From assembly GCA_016806645.1 (NCBI GenBank), contig JACSYO010001810.1:1178501-1242500 (forward strand): 64,000 nucleotides of DNA, in the 5' to 3' direction. Made by a program: the position numbers and the translations under genes. This DNA comes from Ophiodon elongatus. Taxonomy: Eukaryota > Chordata > Actinopteri > Perciformes > Hexagrammidae. Below are positions 44,939 to 58,756 of the stretch, one piece after another. A model generated the notes under the pieces. That model made no database searches. It saw only the letters and a program-made list of their open reading frames with translations, and was not told the DNA's origin. Each line of letters opens with the position of its first letter. The stretch's first letter is position 1.

Positions 44939-47660
44939 TTCTAGTCGATACAAGACAAAGAGACTGAGAAACTGGCAACAATGTGCCATTATGTCTCCAA
45001 GAAGACAAGCGCGGGTTCAAATTAGGGGTGTGCCGTTATCAAATGCTTACCAGTATTAAATGCTTAGAGTACAAGGACTGTTGCCAAACATGTGATGGTA
45101 AAAAGTAGGTAAAATACATTTACTTTGGATTGTATTAGACATTAAAAAAAAAAAACAGTAAAGCGTATATTGCAACTTTTGGAGTCTGCAAAAGCGTCAA
45201 CTTGGTCGCTGGTTGGTCAATTTCAAACAATTGACAGGAAAAAAACTTTTAATTCTCTCTTGCTCAAGTAGCAGATGTGCGAGCAATAAAAGCCAAAATG
45301 AAGACTCATGAACACAGCTGAAGCTGACTTACAAAGATAAAAACCTATGCAATGTGCACAATCTTGAGGCAGCCAGATTTCTTCTTTCTTCGGGCACATA
45401 AAACCATGCTGTCTTTGGCTTACCATTACAACTTTGCACCACAAACTGGTCGCACTTCAATGGGTTGCGAATGTAAGCATAGCCAGCTATGGTCACAGTA
45501 GCTAGAACTAGGTAGCGTCTGCTTGCCTGACTTGAATGTGTTTTTAGAGATAAGCGAAGACTTGTTAGGCTACAGCTACTTGTTGATTGGTGGTTTATCA
45601 TGCAGCACCACCAATTAACTGCCTGCGGTCTGTTTTGGGTCAACAGCATTTTGGATCTGGTCCTTATCATCCTCAGGTCTAGTTTAAGGTGAGTATGAAT
45701 CATTTTGGTTCCTTTTTTATATTATTTTATGCACAATGGGTTGAGGTAGGTTTACCTCAGGTTCAAAATGTTGTAGACATGAAGAACCCTAGCGGAAACG
45801 CTTTCTTCTTTGGATTTGTGGCTAAATGAGAAGCCAAACAGAAACTCCATTTGCTTAAGAGAAAGTCTGCTGCCCTCTCTGCAGACCCCTTCTTTCCTGC
45901 CTTCCCTTGACCATGCTCTCTGGTCCGTGACTCCCTCCCTCCATCCCGACGGTCGCTCCCACACTCGGGCCAAATTCCTCTCTTGTTCATGCTGGGAGGA
46001 CGTCTCCCTGCGGCTAAATGCATTGTGGGAAATCCCAACGGCCAGGCCCTTCAGAGGCCAAGCAGACCATTGAGGTAAAGTGTAAAGGCTTGCGCTCCTT
46101 GCTTTATGGTCAAAAGGCTCTTTTTGCAAGCCACTTGCAATTATAATGCACATGAGTGTCAATGCGTTGAACCTCACAACAAACACAGAAACATCAAATA
46201 CCCACATTAGAAGCAGCAGTCAATACAACCCACACTGTGCAAAACCTCCATTTATAGCACAAAGAACATTAGGCAAGAAAATAATTACATTTTAATTCTT
46301 TTTTTGCTCATTAAATCATTAAAGAAAGTGACTTCTCAACCTCTCAGACCTTGTGCAACAGTGCAGGCGTCGCCACTGACCTGGCATGACATCAAACAAG
46401 CACAGACACGTTTTACTCGGAGCAGAAAACTCACAAACACAAACTACACAATACAAGTGCCGTCTCTTCTCCTATCGTACAACTAAATTAGCACTTTGGA
46501 GAGAATAAGAGTCGGATCGTGTCCCTGAGTTACCCCCGGTTTATACGCATTTGTCATTCCCGTGCAATTTTAAAACACACTGGCTAAGTCCTGCCCAATT
46601 AGATATACAGACACACAGCACTATACATGCACATACTCATACTATTGCACATGGAAACACCCACATGCGGCAGTAGTTAGCTGTCCTAAAAATGGCTGAG
46701 GTGCACTGAAAACTGCTACACAAGTTTATGGCATCTGCTGCTCCCATGAGTCTGAGCTTGCGTGCCTCTGAAACTATGAATGCTCTGGAACAAGACATGT
46801 CTACCCAGCGATTACCCACACAATAATGTAGAAAGCATACACTATATCGTCAATGTAACACAAGTCAACCCTGATATTAGAGACACATTGAACTTCCTCC
46901 CTTACCCTCAACACCTTGTCTTCTCAGTAAAGGAGGTGACGATGTTGTCAGTCACACCTCTTGTTCGGTTGTATAATTCTAGTAGCTGCTCTCAAAATTT
47001 CCAATGACGGCTCGGAGGGTGAATGAAAAAATGTTTGCAATGCAATTATGACTCTAGAATATACATTTAGGCCCTATGTGTCTGAGAAATGTGATTGTTT
47101 TTCGTTATGTTCAAGGTGTGTAAGCCCCTTTGAAAGCCACAGAAAATACATAAACTCCCTTTGTTCGTGAGCATACGAAGATGGTTCAAATTACTAGACA
47201 ATGAGCAAAAAAAACAAAACGTGGAGGATGAAGATGAGATTTGAGCAGTACAAATCTAAGGTGTGGCACTACTTTGAAAGTCTCCGTTTTAAAAAGTGAG
47301 GTGAATCTTGATAAGACTACAGTTGTTTGTAAAAAATAAAAAAATAAACTACTGTAGTTAAACAACCAACAGGCAGCTCAACACCATCCATGACTAAACA
47401 CTGCAGAAGCAGAAAGGAGGGAATCTGCTCTACATAATCCGATATTTAAAAAGCAACCAGAAAACACAAAAACAGAATTGGAGCACTGAAGGAATCACAA
47501 CAGATGTTAGCTTGTTAGCATTAGTACCGTAGGGATCAATATTGTATGTTTTCGGGAGGTCCCTGCTGATTGCCATCCCTAGTGATGGACTGACATTACA
47601 AAGACAACTACTACATGTAATTATGTCATATTGATCAGACTAATTACGTCCAGGTGAGTG

Positions 47661-47691
47661 TGGGGGGGGTGGGGGGGGGGGCTATTTGCGT
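47661..47691 (+). repeat. Long G run
   Basis: TGGGGGGGGT followed by eleven G residues, on the strand opposite the bcl9 transcript. Adjacent long G runs could fold into a G-quadruplex. Confidence 0.7.
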
Positions 47692-50600
47692 TGGCTTCGT
47701 ACAGTTCGTTCTCTGAGCAAACAGAACGACAGAGGTGTCAACAAACTGGTGGTAAAATGGCTGCAAAGCCAGAACGGTAAAAATCTGATATTAACCAATT
47801 AACTGTTCGTAGTAGTGTCATTTATTAACAAACCACTGCTGCATACTGTAGCCTGTAAAGCTTTGGGGTTTATTCTCACAAACTAATGTGATTTCTGCAA
47901 AGCCCAGCATTACTTATCAGGAGCTCAACCAAAGAAAAAGAAAAAGGACTTGAATATGCCAGAAGCTTCCTCTCATTTACACCGGCAGTGTAGTCAAAGA
48001 ACACTTGATCACGAGGATCTGCCACAGCTGATGGATGCGTATCACTGGTTTGCAAAATTAGCAAATTGATTTCAAATTAAAACCAAGCTCTTTGAATTGT
48101 GTCACGTGCACATGGGTTTTATGGTAAACTGACAGATGGCAGAAAATCTGAAATATTGTGTTCTTCCTAAGGGAGAGCACAATAGAAAATCCCAGGAGGT
48201 GTAGCTGCGGAAATATAATTTTAAACACTCCAGCTTGACTGCAGTTTGCTCTCTAAACTTGGGCTGGTTATCATTTGTGTTATGGTGCTACACTACAGTA
48301 GGCCAAGCAGCCAGTCTGGTAGCTGGAGAGTAACAGCCTGGCTGGCAGCTTTTAGCTTTCGATAGTTGGGGTGACTGCGTGCGGGTCACCACCGCCCCAA
48401 GGTTCCACCTGAGAGTAGCACTGTTTGAGAGGACCCCTCCCCTCAGGGCAGGAGGAGCAGCGTGTCTGTGCAGTAACTGTCAATCACAGCAGAGAAACAT
48501 GAAAGCAGAATTATAGGTACATTCTGACTCAGCCAGACACGTCCCTGAGGATCCGATATGGGCAACTATCCCACCACACATCCACACAGACTGAAACCTC
48601 CGCCTACACTAAGAAAGATATGAAATGCAGCTGGTAGAAAAACACATTCATATTTATAGCTGTAACTGTTTGGAAAGGCACACTAAGCTGTAAAGACTTA
48701 CTACTAGAGGCCGGTCCTCAGGGTCCTAAAAGATTTGTTATAAAATGACGTCCAGCAGCCTTGTGGAGCCAACTTCCTTTATTATTATTATTATAATTTG
48801 TCTTTCTAACATGTCTAAGTGATGACTGCTCAATATTGGACAGCATAGAATGTGAACAAATGAATAACTAAAGAAAACAACTGGTGCACTAATTTGCAAC
48901 TACTTGCTGAAATGGCTATAAATTAAGTAATAGATATTTCTGTAATTTGATCTATTCTAAAGGATTTACCACTAGTTTCGGTTTTAAATAACTGGCGTCC
49001 ATGGCCCTAAAAAGACAGGGTTTTATTTATTGAACACTTTGTGTTACTTTAATACCACCATAATCTCCATCCATTATCTATCCATTTGTATGCTTTCTAA
49101 ATTGTAATCAAATTTTACTGTATTGTCTCTCATTTTAATTGTATTTTACATGTTATTGTATTTGGACATGTCTTGCTTCTGCAATTTAAAGCTTGGTCTT
49201 TCACAAGTGCTATACATTTATACATTTTTAGGGTACACCGATTCCACTTTTTCTCTCTCTGCATACTATTTCTGATACCTGAACTCGAGATATTGGCTGA
49301 GGCAGAGAACCAATGCAATTCCAGTTCACTTTTTTGTTTCTCAATTGATCAACAGATTAACTGAACTTAAATAGTTTGTGTTCAGAAGCTTTATAAAACT
49401 GGATGGTCACAATTTTATACTAACAGTGATAGAAATGAAAATAAATGTGGATTTGTCACATCTGGCCAATACCGGATTAATTTAATAAAGACGCTATTTA
49501 ATGTATTAGATCAGATCACTATTTAGCCTATTTTGAAGAAACGTGAAAACTGCCCACTATGACTACTTGAAGGGGAAAATGGATGGTATTTACAGCAATC
49601 AATAAATCAATAGGCACAGAAATCAACTCGTCAATATGTCGAGCCATACTTTCTCGGAACAGGGAAACAAATATACATTTTGCAAAACAAAAAAAAGGGA
49701 AAAAATTCCCTCTGAATAGAATTTGTGAATTCTCTTTCATACTTACATATTTTCATGTCCTGCCGCCAATGTCAAAGTAAACTGTACATAATTGTACATG
49801 ACAGTTTTATTTACAGTAGTTCAGTAAAGTTACAGCAATAATTTAACATCACTCTAAACTGCCAAACGAGTTGAATGTTAATGTACAAACCTACGATGGT
49901 TACAGTATTTTTCCTGCTCCCTGGGGAATACTACATAATTACTATACAAAGGGGGCCTGATTATTGTAGGAGTCCTTCAGATGACAAACTAAACTCCTTA
50001 ATTCTGAATGGATGCTTTACTCAAAACACCAAATGCTAGTGTACATTTGCATCATGTATAATACTTAAAAAAGGAGGTCATAATAAGGCAACAGAGTGGA
50101 GATAAGCATTTCAAGCAATCGAAAAAACGGACACACTTGGGTCTAATCTACTGTAAGAACGGGGAAAGGAGCCTCCTGCCACCCACTACACAGGCGATGA
50201 GACAGATCGCCTGTCCAACTCATCCCTCCATGTCATACACAACACAAGCTTTGCGAGTTTTAATTAGAAAACTCATGAAGCAAACAAATGCATGGAAACA
50301 CGAGAGGCCAATACACAGAGGAGAAAAATAAATCCTTTGCTGCTTTACGTCAATATCCATTTCCCCACGTCCTTCACCTCACTGTGGTTTTTGGTTAACA
50401 CGCTTCGGATTAGATAGCAGATAAATAAACAGTGTGGACAGTGTTCTCAGGAAGAGCGCCCTGGCCATGGCGTGTCCTCAGCATGTGCAGATGTGAGAAT
50501 AAGACCCGACATCGCACTCAGAGACCAACGCAGAGAGGTCATTTTTCCTCAAGCATCAAGAGTGGTTGCACAGGAGTAACCACTTCACAACTCAAGGCCT

Positions 50601-51045
50601 CTCTCATCGGACTGTAGGCACATCCATAGATAAATGTCAAGGAGATAGTGACGTCAGGGCGAGCCTGTGCCGGGCTGGTTGCAGCAGAGCCGTGTTACGC
50701 TATCAAGTTAGTCTTTGCTGTCGTACTTTCAAATGTCAGAAAAGTTCTGTCTTAGTTTTAGAAACAGGAGAAAAAAAAAAAAACTATAGTGAGGAAAATG
50801 TGTGAACGGTTACAGTAGAAAACATTGCAGACGGATAGATTTCATTCCTACACATGGTGAAAAGTAATTATTGTGATGGCTGTGTCCAACATCACTACCG
50901 TATTCACTCATTCACTACTCCCTTAATGATAAAAGCTCAGTAGTTACTCTATTGTGAAATGGTAAATAGAGATTTCAGACAGTAATAAATCATTGTCATT
51001 TTGCATTAGCACCGACTCTCGCATATATTTGCATGCAAACGAGTA

Positions 51046-51059
51046 TATGTGTGTGTGCG

Positions 51060-51093
<34 letters not shown>
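51046..51093. repeat. (GT)n microsatellite
   Basis: GT tract with two CGT interruptions at its left end. Confidence 0.88.
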
Positions 51094-52393
51094 GTGAAGC
51101 TAGGACGTTTAACAAACTATCGCTGGCACTCAGTGCACTCCAGCTATAATTTACTTTAAATTCTGTTTTAGTTATTATTATTTAGATATTTTTTTCCAGA
51201 CATCGTCCACTCCATTCAAAAATCTTCACTGTATTATTCTGGCAAGATTAGAGAACGTCGGCTAAAACTCTGCCGTCCCGGGGAACAGCTTATTTTGTGG
51301 TACTCATGTCATATCTGACCCGTTTTCTATTAATTTCTCTTACAAATAATCCAGCCACGTAACTATCAATTAATGAAATTAAATCACACTTTAGGATCCT
51401 CTTCACCCTGAGAATATGCACGAATGTTGATGGTAAATAATAGTGGCATTTAGCAATGTAACAGGATGTGAAACAGTAATACCGGCCAGTCATAGGCCAC
51501 AGAACCGTAAATTGCCAATTGTAACGAAATAGAATGTATTCCAACAATGCAACCCGAGGCCGGAGTATCGCCCAATTTGTGGCCATCGGCTTTTCTTCTG
51601 TTCCAAACTATCGGTATTATACATCAGCCTTCGACCTCTAGTTATGAGAACTAAAGCACTGAACAAAATGGGGATGAGAGAACAGCATTTATGTGCAGTC
51701 TGTCATGGTGTACGCTTTTGAGAACAGGGTAGATGTGTTTGCATGAAAGAAACTCTGTGATAAAGTGAGAAAAAAAAAAAAAAGAGCAAGAGTTGAGCTG
51801 GGTTACCTCAGAAGCCCCCCTGCCCTTTCAGCAGGGCCTCATATGGAGAACCAGGCCTCAGGTCCCCTGGGCACTGATGTCTGCTCTCCACTTGACTCCT
51901 CCCAGCAGTCAGCCACTGAGGCTGTGCAGGAACCTGGCCCACTCACGACACCTTACAGCCACAAGTCATTCACACCTGGAACAGAGGGAGACAACTTTGC
52001 TCATCGGGTGAAGCACAAACAAGAAAATGGCATGGAAAAGCACTCAGTCACTCGTGTTGACAAGACCAACATGTAGCAAACATAACCCGCGCAAAGCGTA
52101 GGTCATTAGGGGCTACAGTAACAGTGTCTCGTCGCCTTTTTTAACCCAGACACTCATTTATACTTCAGTTATCGACCGCTGTGCACATAAGGGACTACAA
52201 AACAGCGGATGATACTCTACCAAGAGCTGCCTTGCTTCTTTGCATCAAAGAGGACTTCCTCCAAATATCCACTGTGGGAGTAGAAAAGGAGACACCTCAA
52301 TAATTCAAAGAAAATAAGATTAAAAGCAGTGGCCATTGAGGAGATAAATATGAAACGGCATGAAGACTATGCAACAGATACAACTCGGTGGCA

Positions 52394-52575
52394 GACAGCA
52401 GTGTTGCCTAGCAATTGAGGAGGCCAACCAGAGTCCTGCAACAGGAAGGTCTGCACTTCAGTCTCAGCAACTGGCAGGTGAGCTCCAAGACGGTCCTTGG
52501 ACAAGACGCTGAACCTGCTAACTCAGAGGTCGCTCTGGATAACAGCATCAGCTACAGGACTAGAATGCAAACTGC
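52394..52575 (+). mobile_element. tRNA-derived SINE-like copy
   Basis: CAGACAGCAGTGTTGCCTAG, then CAGCAACTGGCAGGTGAGCT, TCCTTGGACAAGACGCTGAA and GTCGCTCTGGATAACAGCAT lead to a tail TAGAATGCAAACTG. The tail resembles the CTGGATAAGAGCGTCTGC end shared by several vertebrate SINE families. The promoter boxes are eroded. Confidence 0.5.
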
Positions 52576-53330
52576 AACAAAGCACAAAAGCCACTGAGAT
52601 TTTCTCTTTAATTACGATGGCGAAAACATAGCAACTGAGGCAATTGATGCCGAATACACATTTACCGGAAGTTTATTTTTTTAATACATGCTAAATGTTT
52701 TATAAAACTGGAAAATAAATGACTTAGGGACACTTAGTATAATCTGTTTGCCACCAGTGTCATTTACTAAAACAATGGTTACACTATAGGACCTGTGGAT
52801 TTTGTTCACTCACAAGTCAATTAAAATAAAAAAAGATGGGTTAAAAAAAGAAAAGAAAACACATTCTTTGCCATGTTTTGCTCTCTTGGTCTTGGCCAAA
52901 GCAACACAGCACAAAGCCACACAAGTTACTCACAAACAGGCCTACTCGAGGAAGTCGTCCTAAAACACACACACACAGAGACACACACAGACAGACAGAC
53001 AGCTACAAACCTAAAAACTCTGTAAATAAACGGAAAGCACACAACAACTAAAGAGACGAGACTTTCCCCCTGAAATCTCAGCGCCTCACTGGACAACTCT
53101 TGGCGGACAAAGTAATTCCATGGCGCTTGAAACTCCAGGAACTTTTTTTTTTCTTTTTTTTTTTTCTTTTTCCTAAAAGAAGTTGTTCCTGTTTCGCCAG
53201 AGAAGTGGGGGGGAAGGGAGGACTTCAGCACTCGCATTCATGGAGCGTCGGCCAGCGCAAACAAAGTCTTCCCCGAAGAGGGAGGCACTGGACGGCGGCT
53301 GAGAGCGAAGAACAACGACGTCGGCCACAA

Positions 53331-53367
<37 letters not shown>

Positions 53368-53378
53368 CACACATATAT

Positions 53379-53427
<49 letters not shown>
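53331..53427. repeat. (CA)n/(TA)n compound microsatellite
   Basis: CA blocks interrupted by ATATATACAC units, next to the CpG-rich candidate bcl9 promoter region. Confidence 0.88.
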
Positions 53428-53431
<4 letters not shown>

Positions 53432-53579
53432 CAAACCCGAAAATGAGATTCCTTTCAGGGCTTTGTCCGCTAATAAAACAATCCGGGCCCTCCTTAGGCA
53501 AACGTTCATTTTCAAGTTCTGCTCGCTGCGATAACAATGTAACAATTAAATCGCTCGGCAGATGAGAGGGCTGGCCGAC

Positions 53580-54347
53580 ACAATCAGCAGCCGAGGCCTG
53601 TAATGTCGCGACGCGTTTATAAATCATATCAAACACGTTTTTAATAGAGGGAATACAATACCAGCGCCGTGGTACTCCCGGAGAATGCACAACATGCATG
53701 CTGCATTGTATCCTTTTTTCATTTTCACGAAGCACGGGCGGTCCTCCAGGATAATGGGGTAAAAACCAATATTTCTCCGCGGCTTTCACGCCGCGCTGAA
53801 AACATGGTGAATAATCCGCTTTTGGTGCGCGCTCGGGGGGGAAAACTGGGCAGTTACGGTCGAAAGGATGCTCGCTGTCTGCCCGGACCAGACACGACGT
53901 GGGTTTTGCTCGCCAGCCTTCGGGGACAGAGGCAGCGAAGAACGGATACCGGAGTGAGATGTCCCCGGGAGGAGGACCCGCGTGTGCCCGTTGCCAGGAG
54001 GCGAGCTGTGGAACCGAGACTTTCCACCTGAATTTGACAAAAAGAAACACTCACCTGGGATGTTTGCGTAATCTCCGTTTCCCCTCGAACGACGGATTCA
54101 TTCCGCACGCTAATCAAATCACAACATTATCACGGGAACATTATAAAATAGAAATATGTCTCCCCCCTTTCGCCCGAGCTTTCCAGTGGTCCTACTCCAT
54201 TACATCCCAGTCAAGATTTCCTGTCGTCTCCCCCCCTCCGTTCCTGCGCGATGGTTTGGCCCGAATTCTAAGTAGCAATTCTAGGTCAGGTCTGTGTGCC
54301 AGTGAGAATGTTACTGTCGGACAGCAGCGAGACGTCCACGCCATGTT
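53580..54347 (-). promoter_or_regulatory. bcl9: Candidate bcl9 promoter and untranslated first exon (CpG-rich)
   Basis: CpG dinucleotides are clearly denser here than in flanking DNA (CGCGACGCG, CCGCGGC, GCCGCGCTG, GCGCGCTCGG). On the bcl9 strand, AACATGGCG at 54347-54339 is a YY1-type motif often found just inside transcription starts. A strong splice donor, CATCCCAG|GTGAGTG, follows at 54055. This suggests a first untranslated exon of roughly 54055-54340. The 270-codon minus-strand frame in the CpG-rich region has no domain and runs into the CA repeat, so it is not called. No TATA box is seen. Confirmation needs transcript ends. Confidence 0.45.
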
Positions 54348-55742
54348 ACCCGGTAAACACTATATAGGCATACAAATACATAGAGGAGGACTACATACTT
54401 ATGCTATGGTTTAAAAAATAATTGCAATCGTTATTTGCAGAGTTGGACTATTGTCTTTGTTGGAGATATCAAACTTCCCATCAAATAACTTTGCATTAGT
54501 TATAATAATCAAACTTGAGGAAGTTGACAGGATAATGTTTTTTTTAGTATAACAAATAAGTAAATATAGCAATTCGGTTTTTAAGAGCTGAAAGTTGATT
54601 ATTTTCTTAAAGTTGGTGATTTTACTTGTCTTATCATTTCAAGTGAGATACCTTAAGATTTGAACTGTTTGTCGAGACAGATGAAATGTCACCTGTTTTT
54701 AGTCATTTGTGATGCGCATTTTTCAGTAACTTCTGATAGTATAGATCAAATCATTAATCAAGAAAATAATTGGAAGATTGATCTAAAATCACTGCTGACA
54801 TTAAGCCATGTTTAGAGTTAACATTCTGGTTATTTTCTTTCCAGATGAAGCACTTGCTTAGCTGTATTTGCATTTGTATTAAAGGAGTACATACATTTAC
54901 TAGTGCACTTCCAAGAAGTTGGGGAACTCAAAACAGAAAAAAGTAAAAATCAAAGCAACAAAGGTTACAATATCCAGTTTTTTTGGGGGCCCACAGTATG
55001 GGTTCCGAAAACCCTTAATCCTACATTTCCCACAATGCAACAATCTCTTCATTGATCCTCCCTGCCTGGCAAATAGCCATGTATTTCAAACTCCACCCCC
55101 AGTTTGTGACTCATGTTTTCTTTTGTAAACCTCATGCTTAGATAACCCTGAAAAAACTGACCTTTAATGTGTAACATCAGTTAGAGTTCCCCTCTAAGAC
55201 ACTTACAAACACATCAGTATCCGTTGTTATACTCTAACAAGTAACTTAGTAATCATTTAATTACTGGGTTTATAGCCCCCAAATCATCATAGTAGTGGTC
55301 ATTATGATGCAAATTCTAATCATTCAAAGATAATTCACTTTTTTATTTTAATGAAATGGTGAAAGAAAGAAAGAAGGAGAAAAAAAAAGTGTTTCAGTAA
55401 AGCCCAGTAAGCATTTGCTGTGGTGCTGTTCAATTGCATTGCATTGTCATAAAAGATGTTTGTAATATTCAGTTTGTATTTTGTCCACCCAATTTATATC
55501 AATGGGAGGTGGAAGTCATTATTGATGCACATGATTTAACCAATATGTTACAAGATGAAAAACAGATTGTAAAAGACAAAACTCATGATCATAGAGGATT
55601 CTGAAGTTAGATTGTCCGATACGTTTATTTTCTTTAAGCAGGGTTGCATCCAGTTTTAATAGTGTTCATGAATAGCAAAGTAGCCAATGGCATGAAAAAA
55701 TAGACTGATCTACCTTTGACAAATACAATTATGTCTGGCTAC

Positions 55743-55743
<1 letters not shown>

Positions 55744-55782
<39 letters not shown>

Positions 55783-55808
55783 CACACACACGCTCACACA
55801 CACACACA
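55744..55808. repeat. (CA)n microsatellite
   Basis: CA tract interrupted by two GCTCACACA units, followed by short ATTCAGATTCAG repeats. Confidence 0.88.
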
Positions 55809-56006
55809 TTCACATTCAGATTCAGATTCAGATTCAGGCCAGCTAATATTGTGTGCAATTAAACACCAATTCATTCAATCCCCAGTTGTTATGATTATAC
55901 ATTTGGGTTGGATTTGAAATGTATCTTGATTAAATATTGAGAAGGACCACGCTCACATTGCATGTTCTTAATGTTTCACTCTTCCTCTGAGGCTTGTTAT
56001 AGTATA

Positions 56007-56042
56007 AGTGTGTGCGTGTGCGTGTGCGTGTGCGTGTGCGTG
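56007..56042. repeat. (GTGTGC)n hexamer repeat
   Basis: About six GTGTGC units; alternating purine-pyrimidine. Confidence 0.85.
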
Positions 56043-56933
56043 TTCCTGTACTTCTCTGAGAACTGATTTAGATTCTCAAAGTGAAGATGTATTTTCAAAC
56101 TGAGACATTCTTCTTTAAGAGGCTGTTTGAGGGAGAGGGCTCAGACTAACTGTACAAGGAGAGTGTATTATATCTTTTGACTTCTTGAGAGGAGTTGCAT
56201 CACAAAATTTGAGTTCACAATAGGGCTTCTTTTATTCCCAATCTTCAAAATACAAAAATAGGCCCATAGTAACCGATTTAACTGAACACTCAGAAAATGG
56301 GGGTGCCATGCAAAAAGTTGTTTGGGTTGCATGTGTTGTGCTCAACAATTCATCCTTTAGGGATGCAACTGGCGATTATTTTCTTTATTGACTAAACAAG
56401 CCAATTCTTATCCCTCGCTTGGTCAATAACATTTCAGAAAATAAAATGATCCTCGCAATTCACTTATGCATCCAAAATCCAACGGTTTTATAGACGTCAT
56501 ACCATACGACTATAACCCAACAAATACTCACACTATAGCTTGATCTTTTGAACATTTAACTTGAAATATTACATAATTCTTACTTAACTAGCTCTTTGAT
56601 TAGCTCTTCAATTATTTGTGAGCCTAGTTAGTGATGTGGTTTGTTTGACAAAGTTTTTCTCTCTCTTGCTTTTGTCCTTGCCACATGTGTTCACATCCCT
56701 TGTGTCTCTCTGCATACAACGCACATCTCTGTAGAGCATCAGCAACGTGGAGCTCTTTTTTACAGCAGTGAGCATTGTGGGATGACACATGGTACGTAGG
56801 ACACAAAATAATGGGATGAGAGCCGCATATTTGGGACTTTTGACAAGCAGGCCATGGCTACGTTGGACGTGTTCATGCATGCTAGCCAAGATCAGTGACA
56901 CACCACAAAGCTCTGTTCCTCTTTCTGTCTTAC

Positions 56934-56963
56934 ACTCTCTCTCTCTCGCTCTCGCTCTCTCGC

Positions 56964-57004
<41 letters not shown>
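56934..57004. repeat. (CT)n microsatellite with CG interruptions
   Basis: CTCTCGCTCT pattern ending in a perfect CT run. Serine/leucine-rich frames across it are artefacts. Confidence 0.9.
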
Positions 57005-57007
<3 letters not shown>

Positions 57008-57299
57008 TCTGTGTGTGTGGGTGTGTGCATGTGTGTGTGATAAACCCCACTGGTGGAGTAACAGTAGACTGGCAGTATTCCCAGACTGGGTTGCATTAGA
57101 CATGCACACTAGCAAAGCTCTTCAGGTCGATGTTCTGGCTCTCCAGCCCTGAAACTCTCTGGCATGACTAACCCAGAATACTTTGGGCACGGGAAAACAA
57201 AATCCAAATTCTGCCCAGTGTTACATTAAAACAACTGGTGAAAAACAGAACCATATTGATTGCACTGTGAGTGCGTTTCCTCATCTGTCTGTCCGCCTG

Positions 57300-57301
<2 letters not shown>

Positions 57302-57391
<90 letters not shown>
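57302..57391. repeat. (TG)45 microsatellite
   Basis: Perfect TG tract of 90 bases. Confidence 0.95.
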
Positions 57392-57392
<1 letters not shown>

Positions 57393-58419
57393 AAGCAGGC
57401 CACCAACATTGACCGTTCACTTATCATATTACCATCTGCATTATTTAAAGCTTCGATAAACAGTCTTATGCTGTGGAGACACACTGTAGAAACAGAGAGG
57501 AGGGTTGAGGCGGTGGGTTGGAGGTGCGATACATTTTATTGATACAGACAGTAGCTCTGACAAGTTGACATTTAGAATATTTAATAATAATTACAGTAAA
57601 ACACCTGGCCTCAGACCAGTGGCTGGAGGAAAACTAGGATGCCTGGTGGGTTTGGGTAACGGGGGCGTGTACTATATCTTCAGGCCCTCTGTGTTGGCAT
57701 ACAACAGTCTCCAGTTTGTTCATTAACGGGTTTGGTGGCGGTGCTGTGTAGAACGCCAGGACTGGCTGGGTTATCAAAATACTGAGACAGTGAGCTCACT
57801 CACGCAGCGGTGAGGTCACTTACCAGAGTGTGGCAGCCTGACCAATCATCAGTCAGCCTATTATCATGGTATGCAGTGTTGCTATGAGTAACAGAGACAA
57901 GCACTGCCCTGCGGATCCTTAATGATGGTTGATGCACCGAGATGCTACCACTGGGCCGATCTTATTCTATTGTATTCTCCACAATTTCACCACCAGTCCT
58001 GCTCTTTTCCAAACAGTCTTATATTTCTCTCTGTGTAGGTCTTGGCAAAGTTGATTTCAACATCACTTCACCTCATTTCCTCCCTTCTAACCTGCAGTCT
58101 CCTTCCCTGCTCCCCTTGTTTACTGTCCCCTGCAGCAGTGTTTTCTGACTTCCCTGTGGCAGGGGAGGGTAAACAAGCCAGAGGACTAAAACAATGTTAA
58201 TTAACCGATCATTAACAAGTCAAGTCAGACCCCGGAGATCTAAGCAGTTGCCCACCCACCTGCGCCTCACCATCTCACTAACTGGACTGTTAATGACTAA
58301 TCAGAGGCGAGAGTGATTAGATCGCCTCCTAACGAGAAGGATTTATGATTGCACGAGTCTGTTACACTTATACGGCTGAGGCCTTTACAGTGATTACAGG
58401 AAGTGAGCTCAGATCCAGT

Positions 58420-58500
58420 GATGGAACAACAATCAGGTCTTTTAATTCAGTAAAAGTGCCTCTAAAAATTCACTACAAGTAAAAAGGGTCGTGATTAATA
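58420..58500. repeat. Percomorph MITE-type repeat, terminal fragment
   Basis: CAGTGATGGAACAACAATCA, then TTCAGTAAAAGTGCC and CACTACAAGTAAAA: the start of the AGTAAAAGT family seen at 9598. Confidence 0.5.
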
Positions 58501-58756
58501 AGAAGGAAAGACAGGCTGTTTGTTCAAGACATCATTGGGTCTCAAACAGTTATTTAAATTAAAAAGTTCACAAGTTAAGGGGAAAACTTTTCTTTGGTGG
58601 AACTGCTCATAACTGGTAGACATCTGCAACCCTGTCTCTTAGAATTTACATTTATATACAACAAATTTGCAACAACAGATGTGTTTTGCAGGAAACATAA
58701 TGCTACTATCGAATGAGGAAATGTTGGAAGTTCCATTCCATTATCCGAACTGCTCA

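Larger units (their letters stand above)
38695..54054 (-). other. bcl9: Long 5' intron region of bcl9
   Basis: About 15 kb lies between the start-codon exon and the candidate first exon. It holds microsatellites, one SINE-like copy, a palindrome and G runs. No frame has domain support. Additional untranslated exons could lie here; human BCL9 also has non-coding 5' exons spread over long introns. I cannot identify further exons by eye. Confidence 0.45.
54348..58419. other. Gene-free DNA upstream of bcl9
   Basis: AT-rich sequence with CA/GT and CT microsatellites and no supported gene. A ZNF143-like phrase, CTACATTTCCCACAATGCA, lies at about 55022-55040 with no nearby exon. Confidence 0.5.

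Noticed and set aside
53238..54050. 270-codon minus-strand frame
   Set aside because: No domain, runs through a CA/TA repeat, and lies in a CpG-rich region where stop codons are rare by composition. Better read as promoter or untranslated sequence.
55022..55040. ZNF143-like motif as a promoter
   Set aside because: A single motif with no nearby exon, donor or CpG enrichment; more likely part of a dispersed repeat.
56608..57096. 162-codon minus-strand frame
   Set aside because: Half of it is the translated CT/GA repeat (alternating Arg-Glu); the rest has no similarity I can name.
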